Notes under the pieces: model-generated
What the model saw: only the letters and a program-made list of their open reading frames with translations
What the model was told of the DNA's origin: nothing
Database searches by the model: none
Translations under genes and position numbers: made by a program
Source of the DNA: Nelumbo lutea
Taxonomy: Eukaryota > Streptophyta > Magnoliopsida > Proteales > Nelumbonaceae
Reading direction: 5' to 3'
DNA length: 64,000 bases
NCBI GenBank assembly: GCA_022828595.1
Contig: JAKGHH010000006.1
Span: 9,548,633-9,612,632, forward strand
Shown here: in pieces, positions 46,159-58,918 of the stretch
How the letters are laid out: each line of letters starts with the position of its first letter
Numbering within the stretch: the first letter of the stretch is position 1

Positions 46159-46549
46159 TATTGAGGATATCAAGGGATCAACCAACCCTAGTTCTCCTAC
46201 CAAAAAGAGAGTTATTATTCTAGAAGGAGCTCCTACCAAAGATGGAACAGTTACTATAGAGAGACCAGCTAGAGGAACAGTTACTATAGAGAGACCAACT
46301 AGAGGATCTCTTACCAAAGATAGAGTAGTTACTATAGAGAGACCAACTAAAATGAAATGGAAACTTTCTCATTAGGAAGTTTATTAGCTAGGCTAATTAC
46401 CTTGATTGCATGTTGCTATTCTTGTAACTATTTTCCAGATTTATTCACCATTGTTTTGTATATAATACCTTTGTGCAATCAAATCAATGTTAATGGAATT
46501 CGACCCATTCCTTTAGAATTATTGTCTTTCTCTTCATTAGACTTTAATT
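46159..46549 (+). repeat. 3' LTR, 391 bp, longer than its partner
   Basis: Same ends as the 5' LTR, but it carries three or more AGTTACTATAGAGAGACCA units against two, plus another short insertion. This explains the 43-bp length difference. Ends ACTTTAATT before the gttag duplication. Confidence 0.88.
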
Positions 46550-46599
46550 GTTAGGTTGTAGGGTTTAGACTTTTATTGCATAGACTTAGCATTTGTGTG

Positions 46600-46837
46600 A
46601 TGAAGAAGAAGAAGAAGAAGAGAGCACCGACAATAGAGTTTGGAGGTCTGTTCACCGATAAAAGAGGAGGAGAGAGAGGGCGTGGTCGTGAAAAATGGAA
46701 GAAGGAAAAAGAAGAAGAAAGGGGTAGAGAGAGGGCATCGACAACAAATTTTAGAGGTTTTTTCACCGACAACTGAGGGGAGAGAGAGATAGAGAGAGAG
46801 GGCACTAGCGATAGAGTTCGGAGGTTTATTCACCAGT

Positions 46838-46901
<64 letters not shown>
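46600..46901. repeat. GA-rich minisatellite ending in a long (GA)n run
   Basis: Three copies of an about 90-base unit (GGGCA followed by CGACAATAGAGTT-like sequence, GGAGGT, TTCACCGA, AGAGGAGAGAGA) are followed by an uninterrupted GA run of about 58 bases (46844-46901). Long open frames across it on both strands come from the repeat and are not counted as genes. Confidence 0.88.
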
Positions 46902-46905
<4 letters not shown>

Positions 46906-48190
46906 AAGCACAATTGTGGAATACTTAATGTCGCAAGTCATAGTTCAATCGTGGAACGAGAGGTTGAAGATGAACCTCTAATTTGTTCAGTTTTATTTTT
47001 TATAATATTAATTGTATAGACTTAACATTTAATTAACAAGTTCTCACTGCAAAATCTTGTCCCTTAGGCCTAGTCATGTAGTAATATCTTGATAGGAAAA
47101 CTCTGTCCTGGGCTAAGATAGAATTTTATACCATAAGTGCCTTTGACAAAGATCTTCTACCATATAGATTCGATATGATATTTCAAACCACATGCAACTA
47201 ATCATAACTTAAAATGGTTCCATCATCACAATTTGCATAAACCAATAAATCTAGATCCAAACTACAAATTGAAGTTCCATACTACAAGTTTGGCATACTA
47301 TATATTAACCATTTTCAAACAAAAAGCTGAACTTGTAGACTACAAGTTCATTAACAACCAAAATCTTCATATGCCCAAAATAGAACTATGGAACACATTA
47401 TCCTAACTCTAGGTCTTGTACATGTACATGCCTAGAAAAACACCAACGAACAAAGCAATTAGGACTCTCATGGTCTTGAATCCTTCACCAACTCTTTATA
47501 GGGAGGAGGACTCCATGGACTTCAATCGATTGCCCATGTCAACTACCAATTCTTGAACATCTCCAAAACGAGACTCTATAGCCTTCAACTGATTGTCCAT
47601 GTCTATTACCATTTCTTGAAGTTCTCCAATATGTGTTTCCATGCAATTTGTTATTAAGTTGCCTTCACTAGAAAAGTTTGTGGAAAGAATTGCATGGCTG
47701 AGGTACGTTGCCCTGAAATGCAATGCAATGGAGGTCAACATCCCATCTCTGTAATAAAGAGTATACAACATTTATATAAAAGATATGCTTACAAGACTTA
47801 TCTGGCAGTAGTAAAATATCTATTCAGATTAGATTATAGTCTGTTTTCGAACCCTAGATCACAACCTTCTTATCACATTTACAATCCTTAGGTTTGTATT
47901 TAAGATAACTAGTACATTGATCGGCACTTGTGGATTGAGTAGAAGACATCCCTATGCATCAAAAATGGACAAATCACATAAACAATCTTTCAAGCATGCA
48001 ATTTAAAACAAAAAGGGGAGCTTGAACATAAGAAGAAACATGTAAAGGGAGGCCACCTTCTTCCTCCGACACGAGTTGATGGTCAAAGGATGGTAGAGCT
48101 TCAACAGGGGAGCTTGTTGGATAGTGGACGAGGGAGCTTGAAGAGGGACATATGTATGAACGAGTGTGTACTGTGAGAAGATTATAGCCT
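46902..48190. other. Intergenic stretch, one minor frame
   Basis: Mostly AT-rich sequence without recognised features, apart from the minus-strand frame at 47496-47771 described separately. Confidence 0.5.
47496..47771 (-). CDS. Unrecognised small ORF with two heptad-like repeats
   Basis: A 91-codon minus-strand frame. Its C-terminal half holds two related segments, GELQEMVIDMDNQLKAIESR and GDVQELVVDMGNRLKSMESS, with hydrophobic spacing that suggests a short coiled coil. I do not recognise a family. It may be a relic of a host or transposon gene rather than a functional gene. No upstream exon or promoter could be supported. Confidence 0.25.
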   Translation of the reverse strand: MLYTLYYRDGMLTSIALHFRATYLSHAILSTNFSSEGNLITNCMETHIGELQEMVIDMDNQLKAIESRFGDVQELVVDMGNRLKSMESSSL

Positions 48191-48245
48191 GTTTTATTCC
48201 AAACTATTCTTTTATTTCAGTTGAAAGATTTTGGTCGACTTACAG

Positions 48246-48257
48246 TGGTATTAGAGC
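48246..48257 (+). other. tRNA primer-binding site of the outer copia element
   Basis: TGGTATTAGAGC, one base from the usual TGGTATCAGAGC, sits directly after the LTR remnant. Confidence 0.72.
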
Positions 48258-49394
48258 TAGTCGTCCAAGACCTTAACTCTGTGATTGGTTGAACCTCTCG
48301 AGTTGGAACCATGGCTGCCATTAATTAATTTTTTTTTTTTTGTGTATCTATGTTAATGGGTTTTGGTAATACCGGTAATCTACCACATGGCTTGAGTTTT
48401 GGGTTGTATTCTGCCCATTCCATTAGATTCAAGAGAATAGTTTATTTTTTTCTTTTGTTTATTTACTTTATTTAATTATTGCTCTTTGATTCATTCTTTG
48501 AATGCTGATTTGGTGTTGGTAGTTATGGTTAAATCCACCATTAACATAGAGGTTTGTAGCAATAGTTGTTGGTTAGCTTATTGTGCATAAACTTGGGTTG
48601 TCTGTGATGGCATAACAAGATCAAAACCATGACTGCGATCTAGCATGGTTCAATCCAAATAATGGTATAGATGAGCCACGGATAGAAAATCAAATGAGCA
48701 GAAATAATCCATGGCTGATCGTCCTATGCGCTGACATATATGAACTAGTGGTCAAATGAATTCAAATTTATCAAAATTTAAAATTAAAAGTTGTTTTTTG
48801 TACTTGTACAGTTACGCCAATTTCTACTATGTGTAGTGGGCCCCAAGCCCATTATTCTTTTTTTTTTGGCATGAAGTTGATTGAATTATCAAATACCAAT
48901 TTGTTGACGGGGCCAAGAGACCTAAGCCGATTTGGGTCCAACTGAACCGGTTCAATATAACCTTATTAGTACAAATTGGATGGTGGTCCGGTTCTTAATT
49001 GAACTGAGTGAATTATTCGAATAATCCGTTTGGGATCGCTGTAATCAATATTTTGATCGCGTCGACAAATTGGTTATTGATTGTATCGCACTATAGGAAA
49101 TTCTTTTTCTGAATGGGCCTAGCCAAAGCAACCCATTGGTGTGTCAAGGATGCAGAGTTTAAATTAATCACGTTAAATCTTAACTACTTAGGCCCAAAGG
49201 CGAGCAATTGAGATTTAACAAACAGAGTGTGTACTGTCAGAAGATTCCCTAATGCCAAAAGATTTGGGATAACATCCTCCGATGATGCATACTCAGTTGA
49301 TATGGCAATTGGGTTGAATTCCCAAAGGTAAAACTCAATTGCTTTTATGGCAAATTCCTAATCTTGTTTAATTCAAATTACAACAAATCTCGAT
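48258..49394. other. Leader region of the outer copia element, no gene seen
   Basis: Non-coding, with T-runs at 48329 and 48859. A 22-base direct repeat, GAGTGTGTACTGT(G/C)AGAAGA followed by TT, occurs near 48170 and 49229, on either side of the LTR remnant and most of this leader. Confidence 0.45.
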
Positions 49395-52300
49395 TTGTTT
49401 GACATTACTGCAATCCCTATGTTGGATGGGGATAATTATGCAGAATGGAGTGAAATGCTCCATATAATTCTGGGATGCAAAAGACTTAGACATGCGTCTC
49501 AAAAAGAGAGAGAGCACTTGGATGCAAAGGGACAATCCAACCGAATCTGCAAATCTGTTGTGAAAGCCCATATAAACAAGAGGATAAGGAGTGCGATCCC
49601 TGAAAAGGACATCGTGTCTGAGTATCTTGCAGCCATCGAAGTACACTTTGTCGCCTCAGAAAATGTACTCTCACAGACCTTACTAAATAAGCTAGCTAAC
49701 ATGAGATTAGCTAATTCTAAATCTGTGAGAAACCGTACTCTAGAAATGGACATAAGCGACAAGCTCAATAGCCTAGGTGTGACTATCACAGATACTTTTT
49801 TAGTCACCTTTATACTTACCTCCTTGCCTTCTGAGTATGGACCATTCAAGGTATCATACAATACTCAGAAGGAACCCTAGAGCTTCAATAGTCTCCTAAC
49901 CATGTGTGTACAAGAGGAAGAAAGACTCAAACAAGAGAGGTTGGAAACTGCCAACCTTGTTGTAAAAGGTGACAAGAAAAAGAAAAGTCCGCCACAGAAG
50001 AACAAGGGGCATAAAAATGCTGAAGGTAAGCCGAAGAGAGAGTTCACTTGCTTCTTTTGTAAGAAGAAGGCCATCTTAGAAGTTACTACATAAGGTTTAA
50101 GAGCTATCTGGAAAAGAAGAAAGGTCTAAAAAGGAAAGACAGGTACTAATCTTTCCTTAGTATATGAATCTAATTTTGTTAAGTCCTGCTATGATTCATG
50201 GTGGATTGATTCGGGTGCAACAAACCATATTGTTAACACCATGCAAGGACTGTGAAGGACAAGGAAGCCAAAGCCGAATGAACAATTCATTTTTCTGGGA
50301 GACGGAAATAAAGTGGCAGTGGAAGCCATAGGAGTTTTTGAAATAGTTTTGAGTACCAATTATAAATTGATTTTGAACAATGTGGTTTGTGTGCCTGGAT
50401 TTTCCAGGAACTTGATTTCTGTTTCTAAACTAGTACGTGATGGATATAGATTAAATTTCTTTGATTCAAAGTTAGAGATATTTTATTCATCTAATTTAAT
50501 TGGTTTTGGTAATTTGATTGATAACTTGTACAAATTGAACTGTTCATCAGATTTAGACAAATTGATGTCTTATATAGTTGGAACAAAAAGGAGTTCAATA
50601 GTAGAAAACTCCTTATTCTTGTGGCATAGAAGATTATGTCACATTTCAGTTGACTGACTTAAAAGACTCATGAAAGACAAAATTCTCAAAAACATGAGCT
50701 TGATAACTTTCATACCTGTGTTGATTGCATTAAAGAAAAGCAAATAAAGGAAAGAAAGCCATGAGAAGTGAAGCTACAAACATATGTGGACCACTCCCTA
50801 CTCCCTGCTTGAGTGGTCAAAGATATTTTATAACATTTATTGATGACTACTCAAGGTATACGTATATATACATACTTCATGAAAAATCTGAAGCCTTGCA
50901 GGTGTTTAAGATTTTGAAGGTAGAAGTAGAAAAGCCTATTGGAGACACAATAAAATTGGTCCAATCTGATAGAGGAGGAGATTATTATGGGAGGCATACA
51001 GACTTGGGACAAAGTCCAGGACCCTTTGTGTTGTTCTTAAGAGAACATGGAATAGTCTCACATTACACTATGCCCGGGTCACCAGAACAAAATGGTGTAA
51101 TTGAGAGAAGAAATATAACCCTTAATGAACATGGTGAGGAGCATGATAAGTGGCTCCATCTTGCCCATAAGATTGTGGGGAGAAGCTCTGAAAACCACGA
51201 TATATGTATTAAATAGAGTACCAACTAAATTAGTATCTAAAACTCCATTCGAGTTATGGGTTGGAAAGAAACCCAGTTGAAATCATGTACATTTTTGGGG
51301 TTGCAAAGCTGAGTATACAATCTACAGTTCTTAGAGGCAAGATCTAAATGGTTCAGGTTCTATTGTCCAAATAATTCCCCAAAAATTGTAGAGGCAAGAA
51401 ATGCAAAGTTTTTAGAGGACCTCTTGGAGAAGAGGGAGAATCTCCGAAGCATTGATTTTAGGAAAATCCAAAACATTGATAGACATCTCAACATTGTTCT
51501 ACCTACAAACTTTGTTGTAATACGAGAAGAACAACCGTTAGTAGAATAGATTACTGAAGTAGAAGCGACTGTTGCTCATCAAGAAGAACCTATGAAGGAA
51601 ATACCATCAATCGTAGTGAGCACATAGGCACCGATTCTTCTTAGGAGATCAACTCGAACAAGAAAAAACACAGCATCCTCCGATTATGTATACCTTTAAG
51701 AAACTGAGTTTGATTTGGGTCCTTTGATATACCCAGTCACATTCAGAGAAGCCATTGAAAATCGTAACTCCGCGCTCTGGCTTGAAGCCATGAAAAGCAA
51801 AATTGACTCCATGATCACCAATGGCATCTGGGATGTAGTATTGCTATAGATAGGTGCTAAAACAATTTCATGCAAATGGATATTTAAGACTAAAAAGGCA
51901 CTTACTAGTGAAATTGAGAAGTACAAAACAAGACTAGTGGCCAAAGGGTACAATACAACAAGAGGAGTTGATTACAATGAGACTTTTTCCTTTGTCTCCA
52001 AGAAAGATTCATTCGGGATAATCATGGTATTAGTAGCTCATTATGGCATGAAGCTACATCAAATGGATGTGAAAACAACCTTTCTGAATGGTGATATAGA
52101 ATAAGAAATGTACATGGAACAACTCAAAGGGTTTAAAGCTGAGGGCGGGGAACATATGATTTGCAGAATAAAGAAGGCAATCTATGGATTGAATCAGGCC
52201 TTCCGCCAATGATACTACAAGTTTCATAGTGTAATTACATCTTTCGAATACAAAGAAAATGCAATGGATTAATGTATATACCTCAAGGTCAGTGGGAGTA

Positions 52301-53285
52301 GATTCATCCTACTGGTGTTATATGTTGATGACATCTTGTTAGCTAATAGGGACATAAGCTTGTTGCGCTAAACAAAAGAATTTTTAAAACATAAATTCGA
52401 CATAGACATGGGAGAAGCTTCTTATGTCCTAAGGATTGAGATCCTGAGAGATAGAGCCCATAAAGTTTTGGAGTTATCTCAAAGGGCCTACATTCAAAGG
52501 GTCTTAGAATGCTTTGGAATGGAAAACTGTGCACCAAGTGTAGTTCCCATTCACAAAGGAGATAAGCTTAGCAGTGAAAGTTGTCCTCATATTGAACATG
52601 ATGTCCCTTATGCATCAGCCGTTGGCAGCCTGATGTATGCACAAGACCTGACATTGCGTTTGTAATGGGAGTACTGAGTAAATTTCAAAGCAACCCAGGT
52701 AGGAAACATTGGAAAGATGCTAAGAAAGTGCTCAAGTATCTGCAGGGAACCAAACAATATATTCTCACATACAAGAAATGAGACAAATTGATACACTGAT
52801 TCAGATTATGGTGGTTTCCCAAACACCAGAAAGTCCACATCGGAGTATATATTTATGCTTGTTGGAGGAATAATTTCTTGGAGGAGCAACAAGCAGAAGT
52901 TGAGAGCTTCCTTCACGATGGAAGCAGAATTCATTGGGTGCCATGATGCTATGGCACATGCAATATGGCTAAAAACTTTATTATCAACCTAGGTGCCCTA
53001 GTATTGGATTATATAGATAAAACCAATACAACTTTACTACGATAATCCAACAGTTATGTTTTTCTGCGATAAAACCAATACAAGAGTAGTAGCCAAAGCA
53101 AGTACATAGATTTGAAGTACTTGGTAGTAAGAGACAAAATACAAGGCAAGGTAGACATCCATCGTATCAAAACTGACAAAATGTTAGCAAACCCCATGAC
53201 TAAGGGGTTGTCCCCAATGATTTATCAAAACCATGTGAAAAACATGGGTGTTGTCGATTCGTTGGATGAATGCAATTTAATTCAG
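49395..53285 (+). pseudogene. Copia gag-pol pseudogene (outer element)
   Basis: Gag is open from 49395 to 49880 (MLDGDNYAEWSEML; LNSLGVTITD). The nucleocapsid cysteines are partly lost (FTCFFCKKKAI, about 50043). The protease is at about 50196 (WWIDSGATNHIV). The pre-integrase motif LFLWHRRLCHIS is at 50617. Integrase is at 50761-51216 (FITFIDDYSRYTYIY, LVQSDRGGDYY, GSPEQNGVIERRN), with an apparent insertion in the GGDYYGRH part. Reverse transcriptase is at about 51740-52660 with intact YVDDILL. RNase H is at about 52790-53270 (STDSDYGGF-like, MEAEFIGC). Stops interrupt it at several points, for example after FLNGDIE. Confidence 0.88.
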
Positions 53286-53507
53286 TGACATGTGTTGGTG
53301 CCTCCTATATCTACGGGTGTCCCACGACCTGTCATATTGTGCACATATATAAGATGACAGACTATGGATTGGAAACACAACAGGGTCCATACACTGAGGG
53401 TTGTGATGCGTAATTGTATAACACATGGAAAGAAACTTGTATAATCCGAAGGTACCACCATGATTTACATTATGCTAGCAATTTCCTAAGTGGTTTGCTT
53501 TGGTTGA

Positions 53508-53542
53508 ATATATATATATATATCTATATATATATATATATA
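53508..53542. repeat. AT microsatellite
   Basis: A run of about 35 alternating TA bases, interrupted once by TATC, lies just before the outer element's 3' LTR. Confidence 0.9.
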
Positions 53543-53566
53543 CTCTATGGCCACCTTTTGGGAAAT

Positions 53567-54211
53567 TGTTAAAAAAATCACCCGTTGGATAGGACCTGAA
53601 TTGTGACCACAATCCAAACTGAATTGGTCCAAATTCAACCACCCTAATTGGAGCTCATTATGAGGGTGTTGGACTTAAAACAATTTCTTAATAAAATAAC
53701 CCCATTAATTAAGGGATTTGTGAGATTCAAATTTGAATTTAAATATCCCATTTATAATTTTAGAAACCATGGGGCTGATTGATTGACAAAATTTATGGGA
53801 ATTAAATTAATGCAAGATCTTTGATAGGAAGATTGCCTAAAAGACTAACAATGGAGAAAAGACCCATCTCCCCTAAGCGTGTGATCCCTCCTGATTTTTG
53901 TTTTCCTCCTTCAAGCTTCACTCTCATTCTGCTCTCCCCAAAAGAAAAAGAGTGCTCCCTATCTGAACTAGAGAGTTAACACACGAGAGATCGACTAGAG
54001 TTCTAAGGGGATATTACAGTTCTCGCGAGTCACCGACTATAATTGATGTTAACTGTTGAGTAGTTAGACCGCATTAATTAGAAACAAGGAGTCAAAGTCT
54101 AGTGGGGCTCAATTCAAGGAAGTAGAAAGCGGTTTCGATCAATACACTTGCTGGTACGAGAGTTCCTTGCACAGAGGTTACGGCGATTGGAGGTAAAATT
54201 TTATTCCAAAC
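53567..54211 (+). repeat. 3' LTR of the outer copia element, first part
   Basis: Starts TGTTAAAAAAATC after the CCTTTTGGGAAAT tract and ends at CCAAAC, where the minus-strand copia element begins. The rest is at 59896-59937. Confidence 0.75.
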
Positions 54212-54858
54212 TGTTCTTGAAGGACCAAGTAGATGCAGAGGTGAACGACTAAGATCTTGGTGTATCAAACCTTCATACAAAGAGAGAAGGAGTAGCTACA
54301 CCATATAGAATCCGAGACATTTATCTCTCAAACAAATTGCAACAGAGAACTATCAAATTTGGATGGAGACGAAATTTGGAGGTTGCTTGACCTTCCAAGT
54401 TATCTTTGATTTTGCACCTCCTGCTATTTTTGTGATAGCCATATATATAGGTCTTTCCCCAACGTTCCCTTCCTTATTTTGAGGGAGTGTAATCGACTTG
54501 AACGTTTGGAGAGAAGACCAAGTCAAGGCCTCTCCAGATTGAGACAAATGTTTCATACTAACCAGGGTCAAATGGATATCCGTTGACCCAATAAGAGCTG
54601 GAATTTGGATCCAGAATAATCCAGCAATATTGGTATCTCCATGCATAAAAACATTTTCAAATAAACAATCAAATAAATTTATTTTTATAGAAAATAAATA
54701 AATAGGTAATAATTTAAAATGAATGATTGTGTGTGAGAGTGTTGCATGGAGATGACCATAAAATAATCATCTTCCATCAGCGTGTGGCTTGTCACATGGC
54801 CATTGGATATTCCAACATGTTGAAGATCAAATAAGGGCCTACGGCCACTCTACCAACA
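54212..54858 (-). repeat. 3' LTR of the inner copia element, 647 bp
   Basis: TGTTCT and CCAACA at the two ends. In minus orientation a TATATATA box lies at about 54442-54450, so the part left of it would be R-U5 and the part right of it U3. Confidence 0.8.
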
Positions 54859-54870
54859 TCTCCCACTTGG

Positions 54871-57040
54871 CCAGTTAGACCCAAGATGAATAAATGCCAA
54901 TCAATCTCATTGCTTTGACGTGCCTTACATAATATGTAATTGCAATGGGTTTAGTCATTGGGTCGGCAATCATTTCTTTTGTAGGCACGTATTCTACCAG
55001 GATCTATTCCATTGGTAGACATGATATATGTACCGGTACCAGATATCAATATGTTTCACTTCAAGGCATGACATGGTAGCATAACTGAGTATCATCACAG
55101 TTCATCAGTATATCAAGAACTTTCACTACTTTTGAACCCACAAATCTTCAAATATTGAACTCAGTATGCACAACTTTAGGTACTACGTAGCTTTGCTTTC
55201 TTGCTCATCAACGAGACAATTGGTCCTCCTGAGAGGAATTAGCACCCAATGGTGAATCTGCCATTGTTAGCAACACACTTATCCAACACTTCCAAGTCAT
55301 ATGGGTCTGAAGTGTTTTACCAACTTTAAATAAGCAACCATTCTTTTAATGGTATTCTTTTAATGGTTCTCTAAAGGGTTCCTTAGGTATTTACTTACAA
55401 GACCAACAATACATTATATATTAGGTCTTGTATAATACATTGCATACATCAAGTCAACTATAGATTAAAGCACAATATCTTTTTTTCATCTTTAGTATTT
55501 GTTCATTAATGAGAGCCATATCTAAATCTGATTATCTAGCAGATTTGAGTCTCAACCCCATAGCATTCTTTGACATAAACTATCTCAAAATATTTCGGGA
55601 GTATGCTCTTGTAAAAGAGCTAAATTTCTGGCATTCTTATCCATTTTTCAAGCATCTTAGATTTTCAAATTAGTTTTCAATGAATCGTTCATTTCATTGA
55701 TTGTGGACACATCACTTCTAGCAACTAGGATGTGCTCTACACACAAGAGAAGAATAATAAATATACTCCCACTATTCGAAGAATAAGCACAAGGAATTAT
55801 GAATAAACACCCCTTTTTTTTTTAATTGCATCTCAAAATGTATGCTATCAAATCTTGGAGGATTATTTTAAGCCATATGTAGTAAATCAAATAAGCTAAG
55901 TCATATATGTTTCTTCATGAAGAAATGCAGTTCTCACACAGAGAAAAGAAAATGAAGATATACAACCAATAACATCATGAAGTAAGGTTAGTAACTGATG
56001 AGGTAAATGTCTTCATAATCAATGCTTCTATTAGAGTATATCTTTCTTGATATACAAAGCTTGATTTATAATTCTCTATATATAGATCCTTCAATATTCA
56101 TTTATGCCCTATAGGTTTTTGTTTTGATAAAATCAATTAATTCTCAAACATAAGGGATTGCTTATTTAGATGTAATAGTCCATTATTCCTAATGAAGGAA
56201 ACCTTTTTCTTTGAAGAGGTAAAGTATTGTATTAGACTCAAAAGTGTAAGGTCAAGTACTATGGGAATTTGTACAAGAACGACCAGAACTAGAACTTCCA
56301 ATAAGGTTCGCCCTCCTTGAAATTTGCTTTCCAAGGATACAATTTCTTTTACTAATTAACAAATATGCAACCTTTGATATTTTCACTATATGAATAGTAT
56401 ATAAAGGTACACTTAAAGCTCATTATTATCCAAATTGCCTCTTTTTTTTTGTTGATTTGGTACAAAAATCATTAAACAAGTTGGGTGTATATTCTCCACT
56501 ATTTCTCTTAAGAGATTTTTTTTTTGCATTATCTAATCAGATTTTTCTTAACCAAGTACACATGTCCAAGTCTAGGATCCATGGCACATTCCCTTTCCCT
56601 ATGTGTTTTTGCATTCAAAATGCCACATTCATCTGAAAGAATAATTGGTAATGATTTATTTGATATCTTTCCTTTCCTAAAAGGGAATTAATTTTCACTA
56701 AGGCATGGTTCATAACATTAATAATGCATTCCCATTTTATGTATTCAATCATTAGAACTCATTCTTTCTATTTTATCCTCATATACAAGAGTCTCGATGT
56801 GCATTATCATCTATATGACAAACACAATAAACATCTATTTTATTACTAGTCAAAATGTTTACTCCCACTATCCTTGTGCAACTTGAACTAATATGGATAA
56901 TAATTTCCCTCTTAGTTTTTCTTCGTATTTTAAGCTTCGGGAGTATGATTTCTACTCCTAATTTTACAATTATGGGGAGAAAAAGGTTACAATCTAAGAA
57001 CCAAAGAGTGATTTCCCAAACAAGAACTAAGCAATAATTG
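54871..57040 (-). pseudogene. Copia pol pseudogene (inner element)
   Basis: Minus-strand traces only: an RNase H end next to the polypurine tract, a reverse-transcriptase region with no intact box seen, and integrase traces at 56380-56510. No frame exceeds about 65 codons. Extent on the right is uncertain. Confidence 0.55.
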
Positions 57041-58660
57041 ATTAAACAATTCAGGGATTATCTTCCAATCACAATAGAACTGAATATCACTCAACAAAAG
57101 TTCACAATATTATATAGTAATTAGATTTTATTTTATCAAGACATGTGACTATTCAATGATTTAATTAGCAAAGATGCCATTGTATAATTTTCACAAAAAG
57201 CCCAAGAAAGTAGATCATACATATTATGATTGAATGAGAAAACTTTAATTTCAATAACTAGTGAGAGAGACCAAAAATGTTGGGTCTCTTCTGCCTAGTG
57301 GCTAATAAAATTTAATTGATTCAAAAAGTCCAAATATTAGTGTTTTTATGAAAACACAATAGTAAGTAGGTAGAATATCAATTAACTTCTTAGGAATCAA
57401 ATGTTCAAATATAGTGGATTATCAATTGACTTCCCAACAATCAAATGTTCAAACAGCTATTGATCAACTTATTTTAAACCATGTTGATCATCACAAAAAA
57501 AAAATTGCAATATTATGAGGAAAGATCAGTAGTAAAAAATCAGACATGCTATCCCCTAGTGCAACAATTCAATAAAAGATACATAAATCAAATATATATT
57601 CTAGTAAACGTGCATCGAATATTTTTAGATTCAAAGAATAAGATCAATTGTTGCAATCGGGATGATTTAGTCATCAATATAAATTAATTTACTTTGATTT
57701 AAATACAGCAAAATCCACTTGAAAACCAATTAAAGAAATTTGGGAAATAGAAAAACAGGTAGCATTTAAGAGAGTCAAAATGCACAAAGCCCAACTTGAA
57801 CAGTTTCTATTTTTAAGGCTATGAAATAGGAAATGAACAGGCCACTAAACCATGCTTAAATTTGGTTCCTTGAATTAAAGGTTGAAGATACGAGAGAAAA
57901 TGGAGACAACTCCTAATATATTGCAAGTCTCTAAAACAACTTCAAAACTTCAAATGTTTTAGGAACAAGCCTCCTATTTGCAACAAAACTCAATGCAGTC
58001 CGTAAATTAGGCAAGAATTTCAATCAAAATCCCCAAAGTAACTGGTTATACAAAAACTAATTCTAAACTGCTCATCCATATGCAACAGACATATCTTGAG
58101 AATAGAATAAATAAAGGCAAAGAGAAAAGCTTAGCTGTTTTCGCTGAAATGCCTCAAGCAATCTGCTCTCAGAAGTAGCCGTAACCCAGTTCACCATCAT
58201 TGACTCGTGCACAACATCAGGTCCAAATTAAATCTTGATTGTTTGCAGTCTTGGATGCAATAGGATGGTACCCGGTTTGTCCCTTAGTTTGATTCACTGC
58301 TTCAATCTCTGGCCCTTTTATTAGACCTCTTCTCTGATGGAGTCTGGTGTAGGCAGCCGTAGGAGCTCAATGTTGCAATAAAGCAAAACACTTACCATAG
58401 ACAGTCCTTTCCAAGATGAATACATATAGGTTTGAACAATCACACTAGGTTGGAGATGTTTGAGTTCCAGTTCGTTAGAAGCCAATGCACAGTGAAGCCA
58501 ATGACAATGTGTTATGGTTTTATGCATATTGTTGCCTTATGCACAGTGACGTTCGACTGAAGCTAGTATGCAAAAGAAGTTGGGCGCTCAAAACAGGTCC
58601 AGAGGCTTGAACGACTTTATGCATCGAATAGCTCTCAGCTTTGGGTGGTATTAATCCTCA

Positions 58661-58918
58661 AAAAAAATGTAAATAATTAATTAAGATGGGTAAGCAAAGA
58701 GAGCATGAACCATTCAAGCATCCCAGAAAATAAATGGAATCAAACCAAAAAATAAATAAATAAGGGTTTCTAATCCCAGAAAATAAATGGAATAAAAAAA
58801 TGTAAATAATTAATTAAGATGGGTAAGCAAAGAGAGCATGAACAATTCGAGAATTCCAGAAAATAAATGGAATCAAACCAAAAAATAAATAAATAAATAA
58901 ATAAGGGTTTCTAATACC
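58661..58918. repeat. Tandem duplication, 133-bp unit
   Basis: The word AAAAAAATGTAAATAATTAA starts both copies (58661 and 58794). Both continue with GATGGGTAAGCAAAGAGAGC and AATAAATGGAATCAAACC and end with AAGGGTTTCTAAT. The copies differ by a few bases and by the number of AAAT units. It is in the non-coding part of the inner copia element. Confidence 0.88.

Larger units (their letters stand above)
41591..46549 (+). mobile_element. Copia element with both LTRs and GTTAG target duplication
   Basis: The LTRs at 41591-41938 and 46159-46549 begin TATTGAGGATAT. The 5-bp repeat gttag flanks the element (41586-41590 and 46550-46554). The first LTR is followed by TGGTATCAGAGC (41939-41950) and the second is preceded by a polypurine tract GAGGGGG (about 46150-46156). 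The inner part has the copia domain order. It is decayed by many stops and shifts. Confidence 0.93.

Noticed and set aside
46551..46941. Serine/leucine-rich and arginine/glutamate-rich frames
   Set aside because: They are translations of the GA/CT minisatellite.
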